Source: Pseudeuparius sepicola
Lineage: Eukaryota; Arthropoda; Insecta; Coleoptera; Anthribidae
Assembly (NCBI GenBank): GCA_963920635.1
Contig: OY987299.1
Span: 28,474,901 to 28,538,900 of the forward strand
DNA length: 64,000 nucleotides
Direction: 5' to 3'
Made by a program: the position numbers and the translations under genes. Shown piece by piece: positions 10,758 to 22,080 of the stretch. How positions within the stretch are numbered: the stretch's first letter is position 1; each line of letters begins with the position of its first letter. The notes beneath the pieces were generated by a model, which had not been told where the DNA came from, ran no database searches, and saw only the letters and a program-made list of their open reading frames with translations.

Positions 10758-11480
10758 TTATATTTTTTTTAAATCGGAAAAAATGTTTTATTAGGCAAGA
10801 AAATATTCATAGGGGATCGATCACCCATCGAGGAGCCAACTGCGCGCGGCGTTGCTTGACTTTGACGATCGCTCTACCTAGGTCAAGTATGATAAGACAC
10901 GGCGCCTTCGAACAGAAAAACCAAACTGCTCCTTGTTGTGCAGCCTCGATAACCAATCTATTGATATTCTAAAATATTTATCTTTAAAGATTGCGCTGCT
11001 ATAGGTAACAATTTCGCAATGTGGAGTTTAGTTGCTGAGGCCTCTGGCCGAGGCAAATAAACCACATGAGTCATAAAAAGAACTTCAGTGCCGAGGTACA
11101 TATTATATTTTTCTTGAAATCGGAAAAAAAAAGTTTTATTAGGCAAGAAAATAATAATAAGGGATCACCCGTCCACGAACCGACTACGCGCGGCGTTGCT
11201 TGACTTTACCGATCGCTCTACCTAGGACAAGTATAATGATGTACGGCACCTTCTGACAGAAAAACCAAACTGCTGCTTCTTGTGCAGCCTACAGCCGGGT
11301 TTTGAATATTTGGTCACTTTTGACGGGCGATTTCTCCGCGTCTGACGTTTGATGTTTACATCTCGCCAAGGCCTACTTATTGAAAAAATCGTACAATAAT
11401 GGGCTACATTATTGTACGATTTCTGTGCTTTTAATGACGAATTTGGGACATTTTAATGCCGATTTCAAGAAAAATATTTT
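10705..11480. repeat. Dispersed repeat family C with two ~349-bp tandem units
   Basis: CCACATTAGTCATAAAAAG at 10713 recurs as CCACATGAGTCATAAAAAG at about 11062. The following GGGATC..CACCC..GCGGCGTTGCTTGAC blocks also repeat. The same family, in one unit, is at 61555-62080, and both continue into a segment with GACGGGCGATTTCTCCGCG. No protein is recognised. Confidence 0.75.
11386..11422. repeat. Perfect 15-bp hairpin with invertible-looking loop
   Basis: AAATCGTACAATAAT pairs with ATTATTGTACGATTT around GGGCTAC. In the related copy at 61996-62032 the stems are the same but the loop reads GTAGCCC, its reverse complement. Confidence 0.85.
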
Positions 11481-12052
11481 TTTTGTCATTTCTGTAAAAG
11501 TACTTGAGTACTTCATAAGGGAAAATTATAACCAGTTTAATGCCTTACAACTAAAATATTTACTATAAAGTAACTAAAATATTTGCATAAAAAATTTAAG
11601 GGAGAAGAACTTGCCAGACCATTTACGAACGTTAAATATTTGGCGGAAATGCTAAAAATGCATGGCGAAAGAAATATGAGTTACTGCATAATGGAAAACC
11701 GCGGCTAAACCAATATTTTCCGTGTACGCCCTGGGATAATTATTATTTGTGGAGCCGCCCGTCTTGAAAAATTCAGCGGAAACAAAATGGATGGTGCCGA
11801 GCGGTCGTTAGACCCATCTTTTTTGGACTAACACCAGACAGACATTGTCTCGGTAATTTAGCAGGTTTTTGTTTAGCACGAACACCACATCTATGGAAAA
11901 GTCGTGTATAACAAATGACAATGTGGGAATTATGTAGGGAACTCATTATCCCATAACCGTTAATTATTTGGTACAATAGCGTTTCTCATATTTTTGTTGG
12001 GGTGCCAATTTTAAAGCACCATTGATAAAAAGAAGCATTAGTGTATGATTGA
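11481..12052. other. AT-rich remainder of unit 1
   Basis: No gene or repeat beyond the duplication itself. Short frames here lack known motifs. Confidence 0.5.
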
Positions 12053-12095
12053 CGCCAATGTACATCTATATTTTTACTTATGCGGTATCAGTATA

Positions 12096-13160
12096 CAGGG
12101 TGAATTTTTTCGATGCCCACTATGGGGATCTCGGAAACTAGCAGAGCTAGAACAAAGGTTAAATGGCGAAAGAATTGCAGTTTTGAATGCTCAATCTAAT
12201 ACCCCTTTTGGATTTTTAAAAAAGTTCATGGCTCACTAGATATTTTGAAAAGAGTGATTTTTTGCTATTTCATCAGATCTCTGTAGCTCCGTTATTTCTG
12301 ATTATACAAAAAAACCGTAGAGACAAAAATTGTAGATAATTTTGGGCTTAATAAGATAATCTGATCCAATTTTTTATGATTTTTGTTATTTTTTAGATAT
12401 GACATAAACTTGTGTTTTTTTAAATGTAAATCATAGTTGGCTGTGGCCTTATAAAATCGGCCATTTTTGAGCTTGCCAAAGATATAATACTCGGCATAGT
12501 TATTATAAAAAATAAAAGAGCTATGGCTAATTTTCTGATTTTTTTAAATTTTCACATAGTCAGCCATGGAACAGCTGCTCTTAATTCAACAATTGTCTCG
12601 TACTTTATTTTGTACTGTTCCCCACAAAAAAAAATCCAAAACAGACAATCGGGGGATCGGAGCTGCCAGGAAATAGGTTCTTACGGGCAAATAATTATTT
12701 GGTGGAGCTCCATCATGACAATTTTTGTTTTATTTTGTTACATTTTGTTACCAGCTAAAAATAAAATATTTGAAAGTTTGAAGTATGTCTTATTATACGA
12801 TAGAACGTAATTATGAAAATATTCCATGGCTGACTTTGGAAAGCTCAAAAAATGGCCGATTTGATAAGGCCACAGCCAACTATGATTTACATTTAAAAAA
12901 AACACAAGTTTATGTCATATCTCAAAAATTACAAACAACAAAAAATTGGATTAGATTATCTTATTAAGCCCAAAATTATCTGCAATTTGCACTACAATCA
13001 CTCTTTTCAAAGTATCTAGTGAGCCATGAACTTTTTTAAAAATCCAAAAGGTGCATTAGATTTAGCATTCAAATCTGCAATTCTTTCCTCATTTAACCTT
13101 TGTTCTAGCTCTGCTGGTTTCCGAGATCCCCATAGTGGGCATCGAGAAAAACTCACCCTG
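12096..13160 (-). mobile_element. Mariner-derived element, duplicated copy
   Basis: Nearly identical to 8083-9148, offset by 4012-4013 bp. Same TIRs, same HDGAPP and LDFFF transposase remnant on the minus strand. One A is missing from a run near 12310 and a few bases differ. Confidence 0.85.
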
Positions 13161-13313
13161 TATGTAGTAAAGTTGTGTGTATTTAAATTAATAACGTTGT
13201 GCCGATTAATAAGTAAATAAGCTATAGTTTGCGTAAGTACTTTAATTTTCTTCATTCTCATCTCCTTCAGGGGCTTAAGCCCCCCCGGAGAAAAAAAGCT
13301 AGCTACGCCTATG

Positions 13314-13476
13314 TTTTGCACCAGCCTTTAAAGATTGTATAAGTTTTTAAGTAAACACTTTTCGACTTCTGTGGAAGCAACTGATCATTAATCTTTTGTG
13401 CCTCTTCTCTAATTTCCGGAGGAGTGCAGAATATGTTTGGCGAGGATGAGCCATCATGATAATTATTATCACACAT
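13314..13476 (-). pseudogene. Duplicated N-terminal fragment of the tyrosine recombinase
   Basis: Copy of 9302-9464: starts MCDNN at 13476, carries PPEIREEAQKIND and ends at the hAT junction. The rest of the gene was outside the duplicated segment, so this fragment has no catalytic region. The right part of the hAT element (ending at 13313) adjoins it. Confidence 0.75.
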
Positions 13477-13875
13477 TTTTCACAAAAATAATATAAACTC
13501 ACAGTTGATTTAGTCAAGAATAAATAATAATAATAATTAATGGCTAAATTTGACAGAAAACAGTAAAGAAACTTCATTTGATGAAACTAAAATCAAGGCT
13601 AACTTGATTTGTGATTAAATAATATGAAGGAAAAAACAAAGGTAAGTTTACTATTAAAAATGCTTTACAATTTTTTACAATAATATTTTTATGGAGTGTT
13701 AGTAGTGGAAAAATATTTTTATGGAGTGTTAGTAGTGTAAAAAATTGTATATTAACCACGGTTTAGACAGCTATTATTGCCCTCACATCTTAAATCCCTC
13801 GGCGTTGCCTCGGGATTTAATATTTAATTTAATATTGACCTACATTGAACCACATTAGTCATAAAAAGAACTTCA

Positions 13876-14590
13876 GTGCCGAGGTACATAACTATTATAT
13901 TTTTTTTAAATCGGAAAAAATGTTTTATTAGGCAAGAAAATATTCATAGGGGATCGATCACCCATCGAGGAGCCAACTGCGCGCGGCGTTGCTTGACTTT
14001 GACGATCGCTCTACCTAGGTCAAGTATGATAAGACACGGCGCCTTCGAACAGAAAAACCAAACTGCTCCTTGTTGTGCAGCCTCGATAACCAATCTATTG
14101 ATATTCTAAAATATTTATCTTTAAAGATTGCGCTGCTATAGGTAACAATTTCGCAATGTGGAGTTTAGTTGCTGAGGCCTCTGGCCGAGGCAAATAAACC
14201 ACATGAGTCATAAAAAGAACTTCAGTGCCGAGGTACATATTATATTTTTCTTGAAATCGGAAAAAAAAAGTTTTATTAGGCAAGAAAATAATAATAAGGG
14301 ATCACCCGTCCACGAACCGACTACGCGCGGCGTTGCTTGACTTTACCGATCGCTCTACCTAGGACAAGTATAATGATGTACGGCACCTTCTGACAGAAAA
14401 ACCAAACTGCTGCTTCTTGTGCAGCCTACAGCCGGGTTTTGAATATTTGGTCACTTTTGACGGGCGATTTCTCCGCGTCTGACGTTTGATGTTTACATCT
14501 CGCCAAGGCCTACTTATTGAAAAAATCGTACAATAATGGGCTACATTATTGTACGATTTCTGTGCTTTTAATGACGAATTTGGGACATTT
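13876..14590. repeat. Dispersed repeat family C, duplicated copy
   Basis: Same as 10739-11480 in unit 1, offset 3137 bp, including the two tandem units and the 15-bp hairpin with loop GGGCTAC at about 14523-14559. Confidence 0.8.
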
Positions 14591-15302
14591 TAATGCCGAT
14601 TTCAAGAAAAATATTTTTTTTGTCATTTCTGTAAAAGTACTTGAGTACTTCATAAGGGAAAATTATAACCAGTTTAATGCCTTACAACTAAAATATTTAC
14701 TATAAAGTAACTAAAATATTTGCATAAAAAATTTAAGGGAGAAGAACTTGCCAGACCATTTACGAACGTTAAATATTTGGCGGAAATGCTAAAAATGCAT
14801 GGCGAAAGAAATATGAGTTACTGCATAATGGAAAACCGCGGCTAAACCAATATTTTCCGTGTACGCCCTGGGATAATTATTATTTGTGGAGCCGCCCGTC
14901 TTGAAAAATTCAGCGGAAACAAAATGGATGGTGCCGAGCGGTCGTTAGACCCATCTTTTTTGGACTAACACCAGACAGACATTGTCTCGGTAATTTAGCA
15001 GGTTTTTGTTTAGCACGAACACCACATCTATGGAAAAGTCGTGTATAACAAATGACAATGTGGGAATTATGTAGGGAACTCATTATCCCATAACCGTTAA
15101 TTATTTGGTACAATAGCGTTTCTCATATTTTTGTTGGGGTGCCAATTTTAAAGCACCATTGATAAAAAGAAGCATTAGTGTATGATTGATATTAAAAGCC
15201 GCACGGAAAACGAAAAAGTTGCAGGTTACTAAAAAGATTATCTCAAAATTGAAGCCCATTATTCAACGAAGAAAATTTATTACAACACATAATGTTTCAT
15301 AG

Positions 15303-15345
15303 TTTTTTGGCCGAGGATGTTGTTTAAGAACCGAGGTAACCCTCG
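15303..15345. repeat. Half-palindrome with CCGAGG core (P7)
   Basis: TTTTTTGGCCGAGGATGTTG, TTTAAGAA and CCGAGGTAACCCTCG match the left arm and core type of palindrome P1 (2477-2590). No right arm. Confidence 0.45.
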
Positions 15346-17540
15346 ACATTTGTATCCTCTACCACAAGATTACATCTCTTTATATCTAAATATTTACGTG
15401 TGGAGTAAACACCCGGTTATTTTCTGCCCATACAATGTTGAAAAGTCATAGTGTCGGCACGTTCGTTGTCTGGTATTTTTTGTACGGCAAGTCACAAAAG
15501 GGACATTGGCGTCACCGTAATGACTAGGAAATTGTTTTTCCAAATTTAGGTTGCGTTTCCCTTCGAGCGCCAGTCTACAATTGACACGCTACCCTTTCAC
15601 TTAACGCATGTTTCACTGTAATTATTTTCGCCTTTGCCGGATTTACCAGAAAATGGTTCACCGTATCAGATTGCGGGAATACTTAGTCAAAGAGAGTAGA
15701 TCCGGAGATAACAAAGTGAGAAATAACGAAACATCGAAATTGTCAAAATAAACAAAAGTTAGTAACGTGTTAATAATAACAATTCCGCAACTTTCGGACA
15801 GGCTATATGATTTTCTATATGCCGGTCATTGCAGGTTAAAGAAAAGTTTGAAGTATTGTGGAGTTCATTAATGTATATTCACATGTATGTACCTACAGAG
15901 TGTTCGGTTCGGTAATGGGGTGTAAACACTCCATTACAATTTTTGTTTTTGTTTCCTTTTTGTAGCGAAGGGGGGGGGGTGGGAATATAATTGGCATTGT
16001 TTTTTATTACAATAAGGCCTAATTTGATAATAGAACTAAAGTATCCTTTAAAATTAAAAGAGCTTTAGTATCAATCGAAACATTGTTTAAATATTGTTCC
16101 AGAAGTTCCTTTAATTTTAATGGTGTGATTATGAAATTAGCCCTATGTGTCTAACTAATTAAAATCATTAATGACACTAACTTGCAGAATTTCTCTATGA
16201 CCTCTGGCCGTTGTCTTCCTTTGATTGAGAGGATGGGAAGACTCAGTTTCTTACCTGAAAAAAAAAGATTAATAATTATTTATATAAATAAATATAATAA
16301 TAAACAAGAATACAAAGTTCAGGGTAAAACAAATCTCTCACAGCTGATCGCTGGACATATTTAAGTGTATAATCTATATATGCGTCAAATAAGGTTAGGT
16401 TCAAATATATCATTTAATAAAGACATACAATCAGCAATACCTACTTCTTGTTGAGAATAGAGAATATTGAAATAAACAAAAGTAATGTCAAGAAAAGTAC
16501 GAAGTAGATAATTTTTGAGTATGCAATCTTGTGCAAAATTAACTTTGTCACTTTGAAGATATAAATTTCGATTGACTTTGTCAATGGGAATACAATACTC
16601 CAAACTACAACCAAATGTTTGTGCGGGAGAGGGCTGGCAGTTACTACTAGTCCTTTTTCGTTACCATTTGCTACGCCATTTCCCACACGACGTTGAGAGA
16701 AATCCTCAGGCGCCGTGCGCCGTGCGTGCAAGTTTTGAAAACTTGGTAAGTATTTTCGAAATCAAGAGTCGTTCAGGCCGTACAATACATCAAGCGCAAT
16801 CTCATATTACATTTTTCTGTCAATTATTTCCGCATATGAAAGTATAACTAAAATAACAATTTATTTACTTTGACAAAAAGTACCTATTCTTTCGGCGCTA
16901 GTTCGGCCCACGGCGGGGATATCCACCCCTGCTCTTACTTTCCTCACCGCAGACGCACTCATTCGCTGCGCGTACAATTAATAAATACCTGTGGTTTTTA
17001 AAAGTTTTACCCATGTGTCTGAATGATGTTTTGAACGGCGACTTTAGTTTATTTTCGTTATCAACCATCTATGGGCGTCCCGGACGAAGCGCTCGCAGTT
17101 CGACTTTTATTGCTAACAGGATGGGAGAATGAAATTTATTAGACTGTTTTTACACAGGTTATTTGGGAAGTGGATATACCAGGGATTTCGAGGTATAGCT
17201 TTATTGATTACAAATTACAACATATATATAATACCCTAAAGTTGGTTTTGAGAGTTAATAACTATATAATAGTAGTGCAAAAACTTCTAATGTGTTTCCT
17301 TTAGAGATTGCCTTTCAGGAGTGCGTCCGTAATCCTTAATTTGAGAAATCATTTTGACAAACTTACTGAGGTAATTATTAATTAAGAAATGGTTGTTTTA
17401 AAATCAGTATCTATACAGAAACGGTGCCCTTTACTTTTTGTCTGAGGACTTATTGCTGATATTGTACGCCAGAGGGGTCCTAATCAGCGACGTAAAAATA
17501 AAAAATGAACGGGGGTGCTTCCATTTCAAATGGGCCACCC
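15346..17540. other. No recognised gene; one repeat fragment
   Basis: Mostly AT-rich. 16590-16690 carries the ACTCCAAACT..TTACCATTTGC repeat seen at about 36660-36740. About 17515-17545 ends GCCACCCTGTATA, a solo right end of a mariner-like element. Confidence 0.4.
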
Positions 17541-17544
17541 TGTA

Positions 17545-18083
17545 TATAGGATGTTCAGATTTGATCCGTTTTCTTTATTAGTCGGACATTTTTGAGACGT
17601 TTCGATTAAGTTTATCCGAAATATTTCCAAAGCAATAAAAACAATTATTTTCTCATCTATATAAGGTCCTATAGTTGGCGAGATAAATTCATAAAACTTG
17701 GGATATCGCTAAGAGCATTTTTTAACATATCTTATCGAAAAAATCATACTTAAAAAATATGGTATATTTAAGCATAATTTTAAAGAGATGAAACGATGCT
17801 CTTTATGCCGTTTTCTTTATTAATACAACATTTTTGAGTAGTTTTGAAGTTTGCTTGATTTTCAGATATTTACAAAGCATTCCTGATTTTTAATTGAAAA
17901 TTAAGAAATCAATTTTCCCCAACTTTAAGGCTCTGTAGAAATGTTAGTCGGCGAAGTAAATTAATAAAACTTGGGGTTTCAGTGGATGCTGAATAAAGCT
18001 ATGTTGCCAGATTTCCGATAAAGTCGTGCAGAGCATCACAGTTACAGGGGTGTTCCGGATCGAATCTGAACACCCTGCATATA
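17545..18083. mobile_element. 539-bp inverted-repeat element (mariner-like ends)
   Basis: Starts TATAGGATGTTCAGATTTGAT and ends ATCGAATCTGAACACCCTGC; the ~28-bp ends are inverted repeats. The interior is AT-rich with two loosely similar halves (GTTTTCTTTATTA in both) and no open frame. Confidence 0.65.
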
Positions 18084-18410
18084 ATAATAAATTAATGAGA
18101 AAAATCTGGCAATGACGCGTATACAGCTTCAGTATATAGTTTACAGGGTGATTCAGCCATAATGTAAAAAAATTTAACCACAGGTAGAAAAAAATAGCTT
18201 AATATGAATCCGAAATTAATAAAAGTCAACGAAAAAAAATAAAAAATATTTTCCGAATTGAATTAAAACCCCTTCTTAACGGCGCTTTCCTAGTCAGCTG
18301 GTAAGCTCGCGCGTCAAGACTTGTGCACAGTTGCCAATTGCATAACACAGAAATTATTTCAAAAATGTAGAAATTCTGAGAAAACACTAGAAGGTCGATA
18401 TTTGTCCTGG

Positions 18411-18842
18411 CACTGCTGCCCGGAACTCACTTCTGCCTTTTTGCGGCAGTGGAATACTTCCAACTCTTCTGCGTTCTCTCAGATTAGGAATGGCTGAGAG
18501 GTTTAATCTGCCACCAGACGAGGCAGTTGTGGCAGACAGAAGGTTGAAAGGTATTTAGTTGCTACCAGACGAGGCACTTGTAACAACAGAAGGACGGTAT
18601 TTATTTGCTACCAGACGAGGCACTTGTAGCAAATATGATGAAGGTATTTACTACCAGACGAGGCACTTGTAGTAAAGGATGTTTGGTTCGGACACCACTG
18701 TCAGAGAGCAGCCTCACTCCCTGCGACGGTATTGTGGCTTGGTCACAGTGGTGGTGGAAAGGTTTTTGTGAAGGGATATATATCGCTACCAGAGAGCAGC
18801 CTCACTCTCTTCTAGGGCTAAGGTGGCTTGGGCATAGCGATA
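18411..18842. repeat. Array of about eight hairpins with shared loops and differing stems
   Basis: In order: CACTGCTGC/GCGGCAGTG (18411, 18443); CTCTCAG/CTGAGAG (18476, 18494). Four units then share the 14-nt loop CAGACGAGGCACTT (or ..CAGTT), with stems TCTGCCAC/GTGGCAGA (18507, 18529), GTTGCTAC/GTAACAAC (18558, 18580; one mismatch), TATTTGCTAC/GTAGCAAATA (18602, 18626) and TTTACTAC/GTAGTAAA (18647, 18669). Two more share a ~45-nt loop with AGAGAGCAGCCTCACTC and GTGGCTTGG, with stems CACCACTG/CAGTGGTG (18693, 18746) and TATCGCTA/TAGCGATA (18781, 18835). The stems keep pairing while their sequence changes. Function unknown. Confidence 0.8.
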
Positions 18843-19289
18843 AGTATGAGAAACAACACAAACGAGTTGGATCTGATTTATTTCATTTTGTGGAGCTGTA
18901 TTTATACAAAATATTTGTTTATATTTTATGTGTATTGACGCACATACTACGTGCGTCACGCGTGCTGTTCTGCAACGTCAGTACGTTGCGTTTCTATGTG
19001 ACCTGAATTATAATTAAATGATTTAATTAAGATTAAACAATATTTTTTTGTGGTTTTTAAAAAATATCATTATAATGTCCAAAAATGTATTGAGAATTAA
19101 CACTGTTCACAAAATGCCACCAGTAACTTGACCACACAGATTAAAGGCACACGTTTATTCTGTTCGTGAGCGTCAGATCTTAGCATCTCCTAGCCTATAA
19201 TAGGTAGGAGAAATCTGTTGTGATACAGTAATAAGCCCATTAGCGTATAATAAAACTGCCAATTTATGATGGGATACATACTTCCGTAA

Positions 19290-19660
19290 GATTGTAGCAA
19301 TTTTCTCGTGCAGCAGGCCGGTTTACCTGCGCTGCCGCCTGTCGTACACAGAATGTGGGAGCACGAGCATGGTGAGGATGGTATCCAAGAATTTGGCGGT
19401 AGCAGCGGTTCACAGCATCGATCCACGGGAAGAGTACAGATGCACGTGCACTTCCCTCTGCCTTCCACTAGACACTGGCGAGTGGCCGGGTGGCGGACGG
19501 CGGTACTTGGTACTGAGACACTGGCGGCGGCGGCCCGGCGGAGGGGATGTTCACCCGATCAGAATCAGCCGTCTACGCAGCTAGTGGGCGGTTGGAACGG
19601 GCGGCGCAGTGGCAACGCAGCGCGTCGCAGCCTACGGAACGCTGAGTTACTAGGGACTAG
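19290..19660. other. GC-rich patch within the TIR element
   Basis: Open on both strands. On the minus strand CGGCAGCGCAG|GTAAAC at about 19330 looks like a 5' splice site preceded by an ATG (MLVLPHSVYDRR). It could be a captured 5' exon and promoter, but no protein family is recognised. Confidence 0.25.
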
Positions 19661-19829
19661 GGTTGATTTGCCCCAAGTTTTAGACTTCTTCGAAAAGTTT
19701 TTCTTGCATTTTCCTTTTTAGTAGGCGTCCCCTATTGTGTGGCTAAAATTTTTTACCTCATGACTGAATCACCCTGTATAATCGTAGCACGACAAAGGAG
19801 ACAAAACAATCACAACGAAAACTTAAATT

Positions 19830-20170
19830 GAAACTCTCGTTTCATATCGAGTCGCCCCAGCGAGCAAACTCTATAGAATCTCTATGGCAGCCATTCGCGA
19901 ACCTTTTCCGGCTAGACGTAGACAGTCGCGAAATTGCAAAAATTCCCCCGGAATCGAATCTCCTCCGGGTCATTTGCTCCGGGGGCCGGCATTTGCGTCC
20001 CGGATCGAAGCTCGGCGCCGGGAGCGGGCGGGTCCGGCATCTCTAAACATCCGAAATGTTTCTGCAAGTAAAATGCCGGAAAATACACGGGCCTGACGCG
20101 CTGCCGCGCATTCCTCCGAACAAATCCGTGAAAGTTGCCGGGAGTCTACGAATGGGTGGGATTTTGCGAC
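19830..20170. other. GC-rich patch, no recognised gene
   Basis: High GC with several overlapping short frames and no consistent coding signal. Followed by GGGATGTCCCACTTAAG, which resembles an element end. Confidence 0.3.
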
Positions 20171-20349
20171 GTGGCGTTATACGGGATGTCCCACTTAAGA
20201 TGGTGTTCATCATTTATCTCCTTTATTTTCAACATTAGAAGAAAGGTTCAAATGAATATTAAACTGTACGAAATCTTCTACGCAATTATAGGAGATTATC
20301 ATACACATTGTCCCATATGTACGAGTAGTCAGAAATAGTTATCCATGGA

Positions 20350-20600
20350 TTAATTTACAAACCTTTCTTTTATAAAAGATACGTAGATGAATGTATCCTT
20401 TGTTTACACAAGGATGAGGTTAATACAACCCTTACTGCTTTTAATAGTTTTCACCCCAAATTACAATTTACTATCGAAATGGAAAACAATAAATAATTGG
20501 TATCTATCTATACAGAAGGTATCTGGGTCTGAAAGGTATTGGGATTTTGATTCGATTCACAACTTTTGTTCGTATTATACATTGAATTATTGTCATTTAG
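20350..20600 (+). pseudogene. Penelope-like reverse transcriptase relic
   Basis: In one frame: PFFYKRYVDECILCLHKDEV, then FNSFHPKLQFTIEMENN, then after a small shift NNWYLSIQKVSGSERYWDF. This order (YVDD-type active site, here YVDE; HPxLQFTIE; NWYxK..SGRYLNF) is typical of the RT of Penelope-like elements. About 80 codons survive, with stops and a deletion. The GIY-YIG part lies 0.8 kb downstream on the same strand. Confidence 0.65.
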
Positions 20601-21420
20601 ATTAAAGGATAATAACGGCATGGAATCAGGAGCAGCCAACTATAGAGAAGAATGGCTATATAAACTAAAATAAGTGAGATAGAGATGCCTGATTTGAGAG
20701 CAGGTGCAATGAGTGGCAAATCGACAAATACATAAAATTAGGTTATTAAAAGCAATGCATATAAGGACTACCAGATGACTTGTAATGACAATGCCTTGTT
20801 GTTGTACCTACCAGTTGCCATTCGTCAGATGATTTGTTATGCTATATCATTTGCTCTATGTTGACTGTCTAGTTCATTCTTTAGACTCCTCCTACTGTAG
20901 CGGGGAGGACCGAAATAGTTCTTTCGTATGGTAAAAATAATGAGTGTTATTTTGTCCATAACATCTCGAAAATTTAATCTATTTTAAAATACACAGTTTC
21001 ACGGTATGTCAAATTAAACGCGCTTACAAGTGGTCGTACTAGATTTAAGATGTTAAAGCTTGGACTCGAGTTTGCGTTGCTGGGTTATAGAGGGATGAAT
21101 CTATGATGATTCTATTTACGAAAAAAAGTTCCTCTTAAAACAAAAACATATATGTCGAGAGAATTTTTGCATTTTTTACACTGGACATAGTGTATTCATA
21201 GGCACTGATTTTTCATTATAAATATTTTCGTTTTTATTTTAGTATTTACACATACTTAGGGTTCCTGTTTTTAGTTCGTTTCATTAATAAATATATTTTT
21301 TAAAATTTTACTATCAGTAGATAAGGATTAAAGATTAAATCGGAATTCGATATCCCTCCCCCCGAAATAAAACCCTGGTTACGGCTCTGAAACAAAGCAT
21401 TTTTTACGAAACTCAAACCA
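20601..21420. other. No recognised gene between the two Penelope relics
   Basis: AT-rich. At about 21345-21395, CCCTCCCCCC..GGTTACGGCTCTG resembles the right end of a hAT-like element. Otherwise no feature. Confidence 0.4.
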
Positions 21421-21429
21421 TAGTATTAA

Positions 21430-21612
21430 TCCACAAAATGAAACCAATCTCATTTACAAAATCAGTTGCAACAATTGTCCATCACTATACATAGGCCAAA
21501 CAAAACAATATTTACACAAAAGATTATATAGGTAGACATAAATATGAAATAAAAACCCAAATTCCACCGCACTTAGCCAACATGGTGTAGAAAACAACCA
21601 CGTTATGTTTGG
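21430..21612 (+). pseudogene. Penelope-like GIY-YIG endonuclease relic
   Basis: NETNLIYKISCNNCPSLYIG followed by QTKQYLHKRLYR, a 1-nt shift, then HKYEIKTQ and SQHGVENNHVMF. This fits the C-terminal GIY-YIG domain of Penelope-like elements (YKI.C..C...YIGQT..... R....H). Too damaged to work. Together with 20350-20600 it marks one decayed element. Confidence 0.65.
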
Positions 21613-22080
21613 TATGATATTTTTCGGAATCACATAATTGGTCCAGTATTTTTTGAAACTGCGGACTAAAATATTTACAGCTCTTAAGAGGAGAAATTTA
21701 TGATCTATTGAATCAAGTCAGTGAGCCGAATATTGTTTGGCAACAAGACGGTGCTCCAGCACATAAATCAAATGCTGTAGAGAGGCATTTAGATAACACT
21801 TTTGCAGAGTGGATTGGTTCAAATGGAACTATTTTATGGCCTGCCAGAAGCCCAGACTTGACCCCACTCGATTTCTTTCTGTAGGGCACTTGGAAGGATC
21901 GGATATATGCGGAGAGGTCAAATAATATCGACCAAGTTAAAGAAAAAACATATCAGGAGATCAGAGAGATGAACGAGGCAGGTATCGTGGCTAACTACAA
22001 GAGAAGTTTATTAAGAAGGTATGCTCTGTGTTGCACAAAATGGAAGCATTATAGAACACTTTCTATAATTATATTTAGTT
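21613..22080 (+). pseudogene. Mariner-like transposase C-terminal relic
   Basis: Reads NHIIGPVFFE, a stop, then LRGEIYDLLNQVSEPNIVWQ, QDGAPAHKSNAVERHLD and WPARSPDLTPLDFFL, then TAG where TGG (W) is expected, then GTWKDRIYAE. Both the second (QDGAPAH) and third (SPDL) catalytic Asp are visible, 35 residues apart. The N-terminal half and the first Asp are missing. It adjoins the Penelope relic directly. Confidence 0.8.

Larger units (their letters stand above)
8041..12052. repeat. Tandem duplication, unit 1 (4.0 kb)
   Basis: The sequence from 8041 restarts at 12054, and unit 1 abuts unit 2 directly. The units are nearly identical; visible differences are a few substitutions and a 1-nt change in an A-run. 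Unit 1 holds the right part of the hAT element, the first coding segment of the recombinase, palindromes P2 and P3 and the 349-bp tandem repeats. Confidence 0.9.
12053..15189. repeat. Tandem duplication, unit 2 (3.1 kb, internally deleted)
   Basis: Copies 8041-12052 but lacks the equivalent of about 9820-10708. The breakpoint at about 13825-13846 joins the centre of palindrome P2 to the inner right arm of palindrome P3. About 12 bp of extra TTTAATTTAATA-like sequence sits at the join. It ends at 15189, where TATGATTGA passes into unique sequence. Confidence 0.9.
18141..19780. mobile_element. 1.64-kb non-autonomous element with CAGGGTGATTCAG TIRs
   Basis: Left end TTACAGGGTGATTCAGCCAT and right end ATGACTGAATCACCCTGTA are inverted repeats of about 42 bp. 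The interior encodes no transposase. It holds a hairpin array (18411-18842) and a GC-rich patch (19290-19660), both unlike the usual AT-rich filler, so it may have captured foreign sequence. Confidence 0.65.

Noticed and set aside
18411..18842. CRISPR array
   Set aside because: Repeats are hairpins with differing stems and irregular spacing in a eukaryotic transposon setting; no uniform repeat and no cas genes.
19308..19721. 137-codon frame overlapping the GC-rich part of a TIR element
   Set aside because: Low-complexity R/G/A-rich translation, overlapping frames on the same and opposite strand, no family signature.
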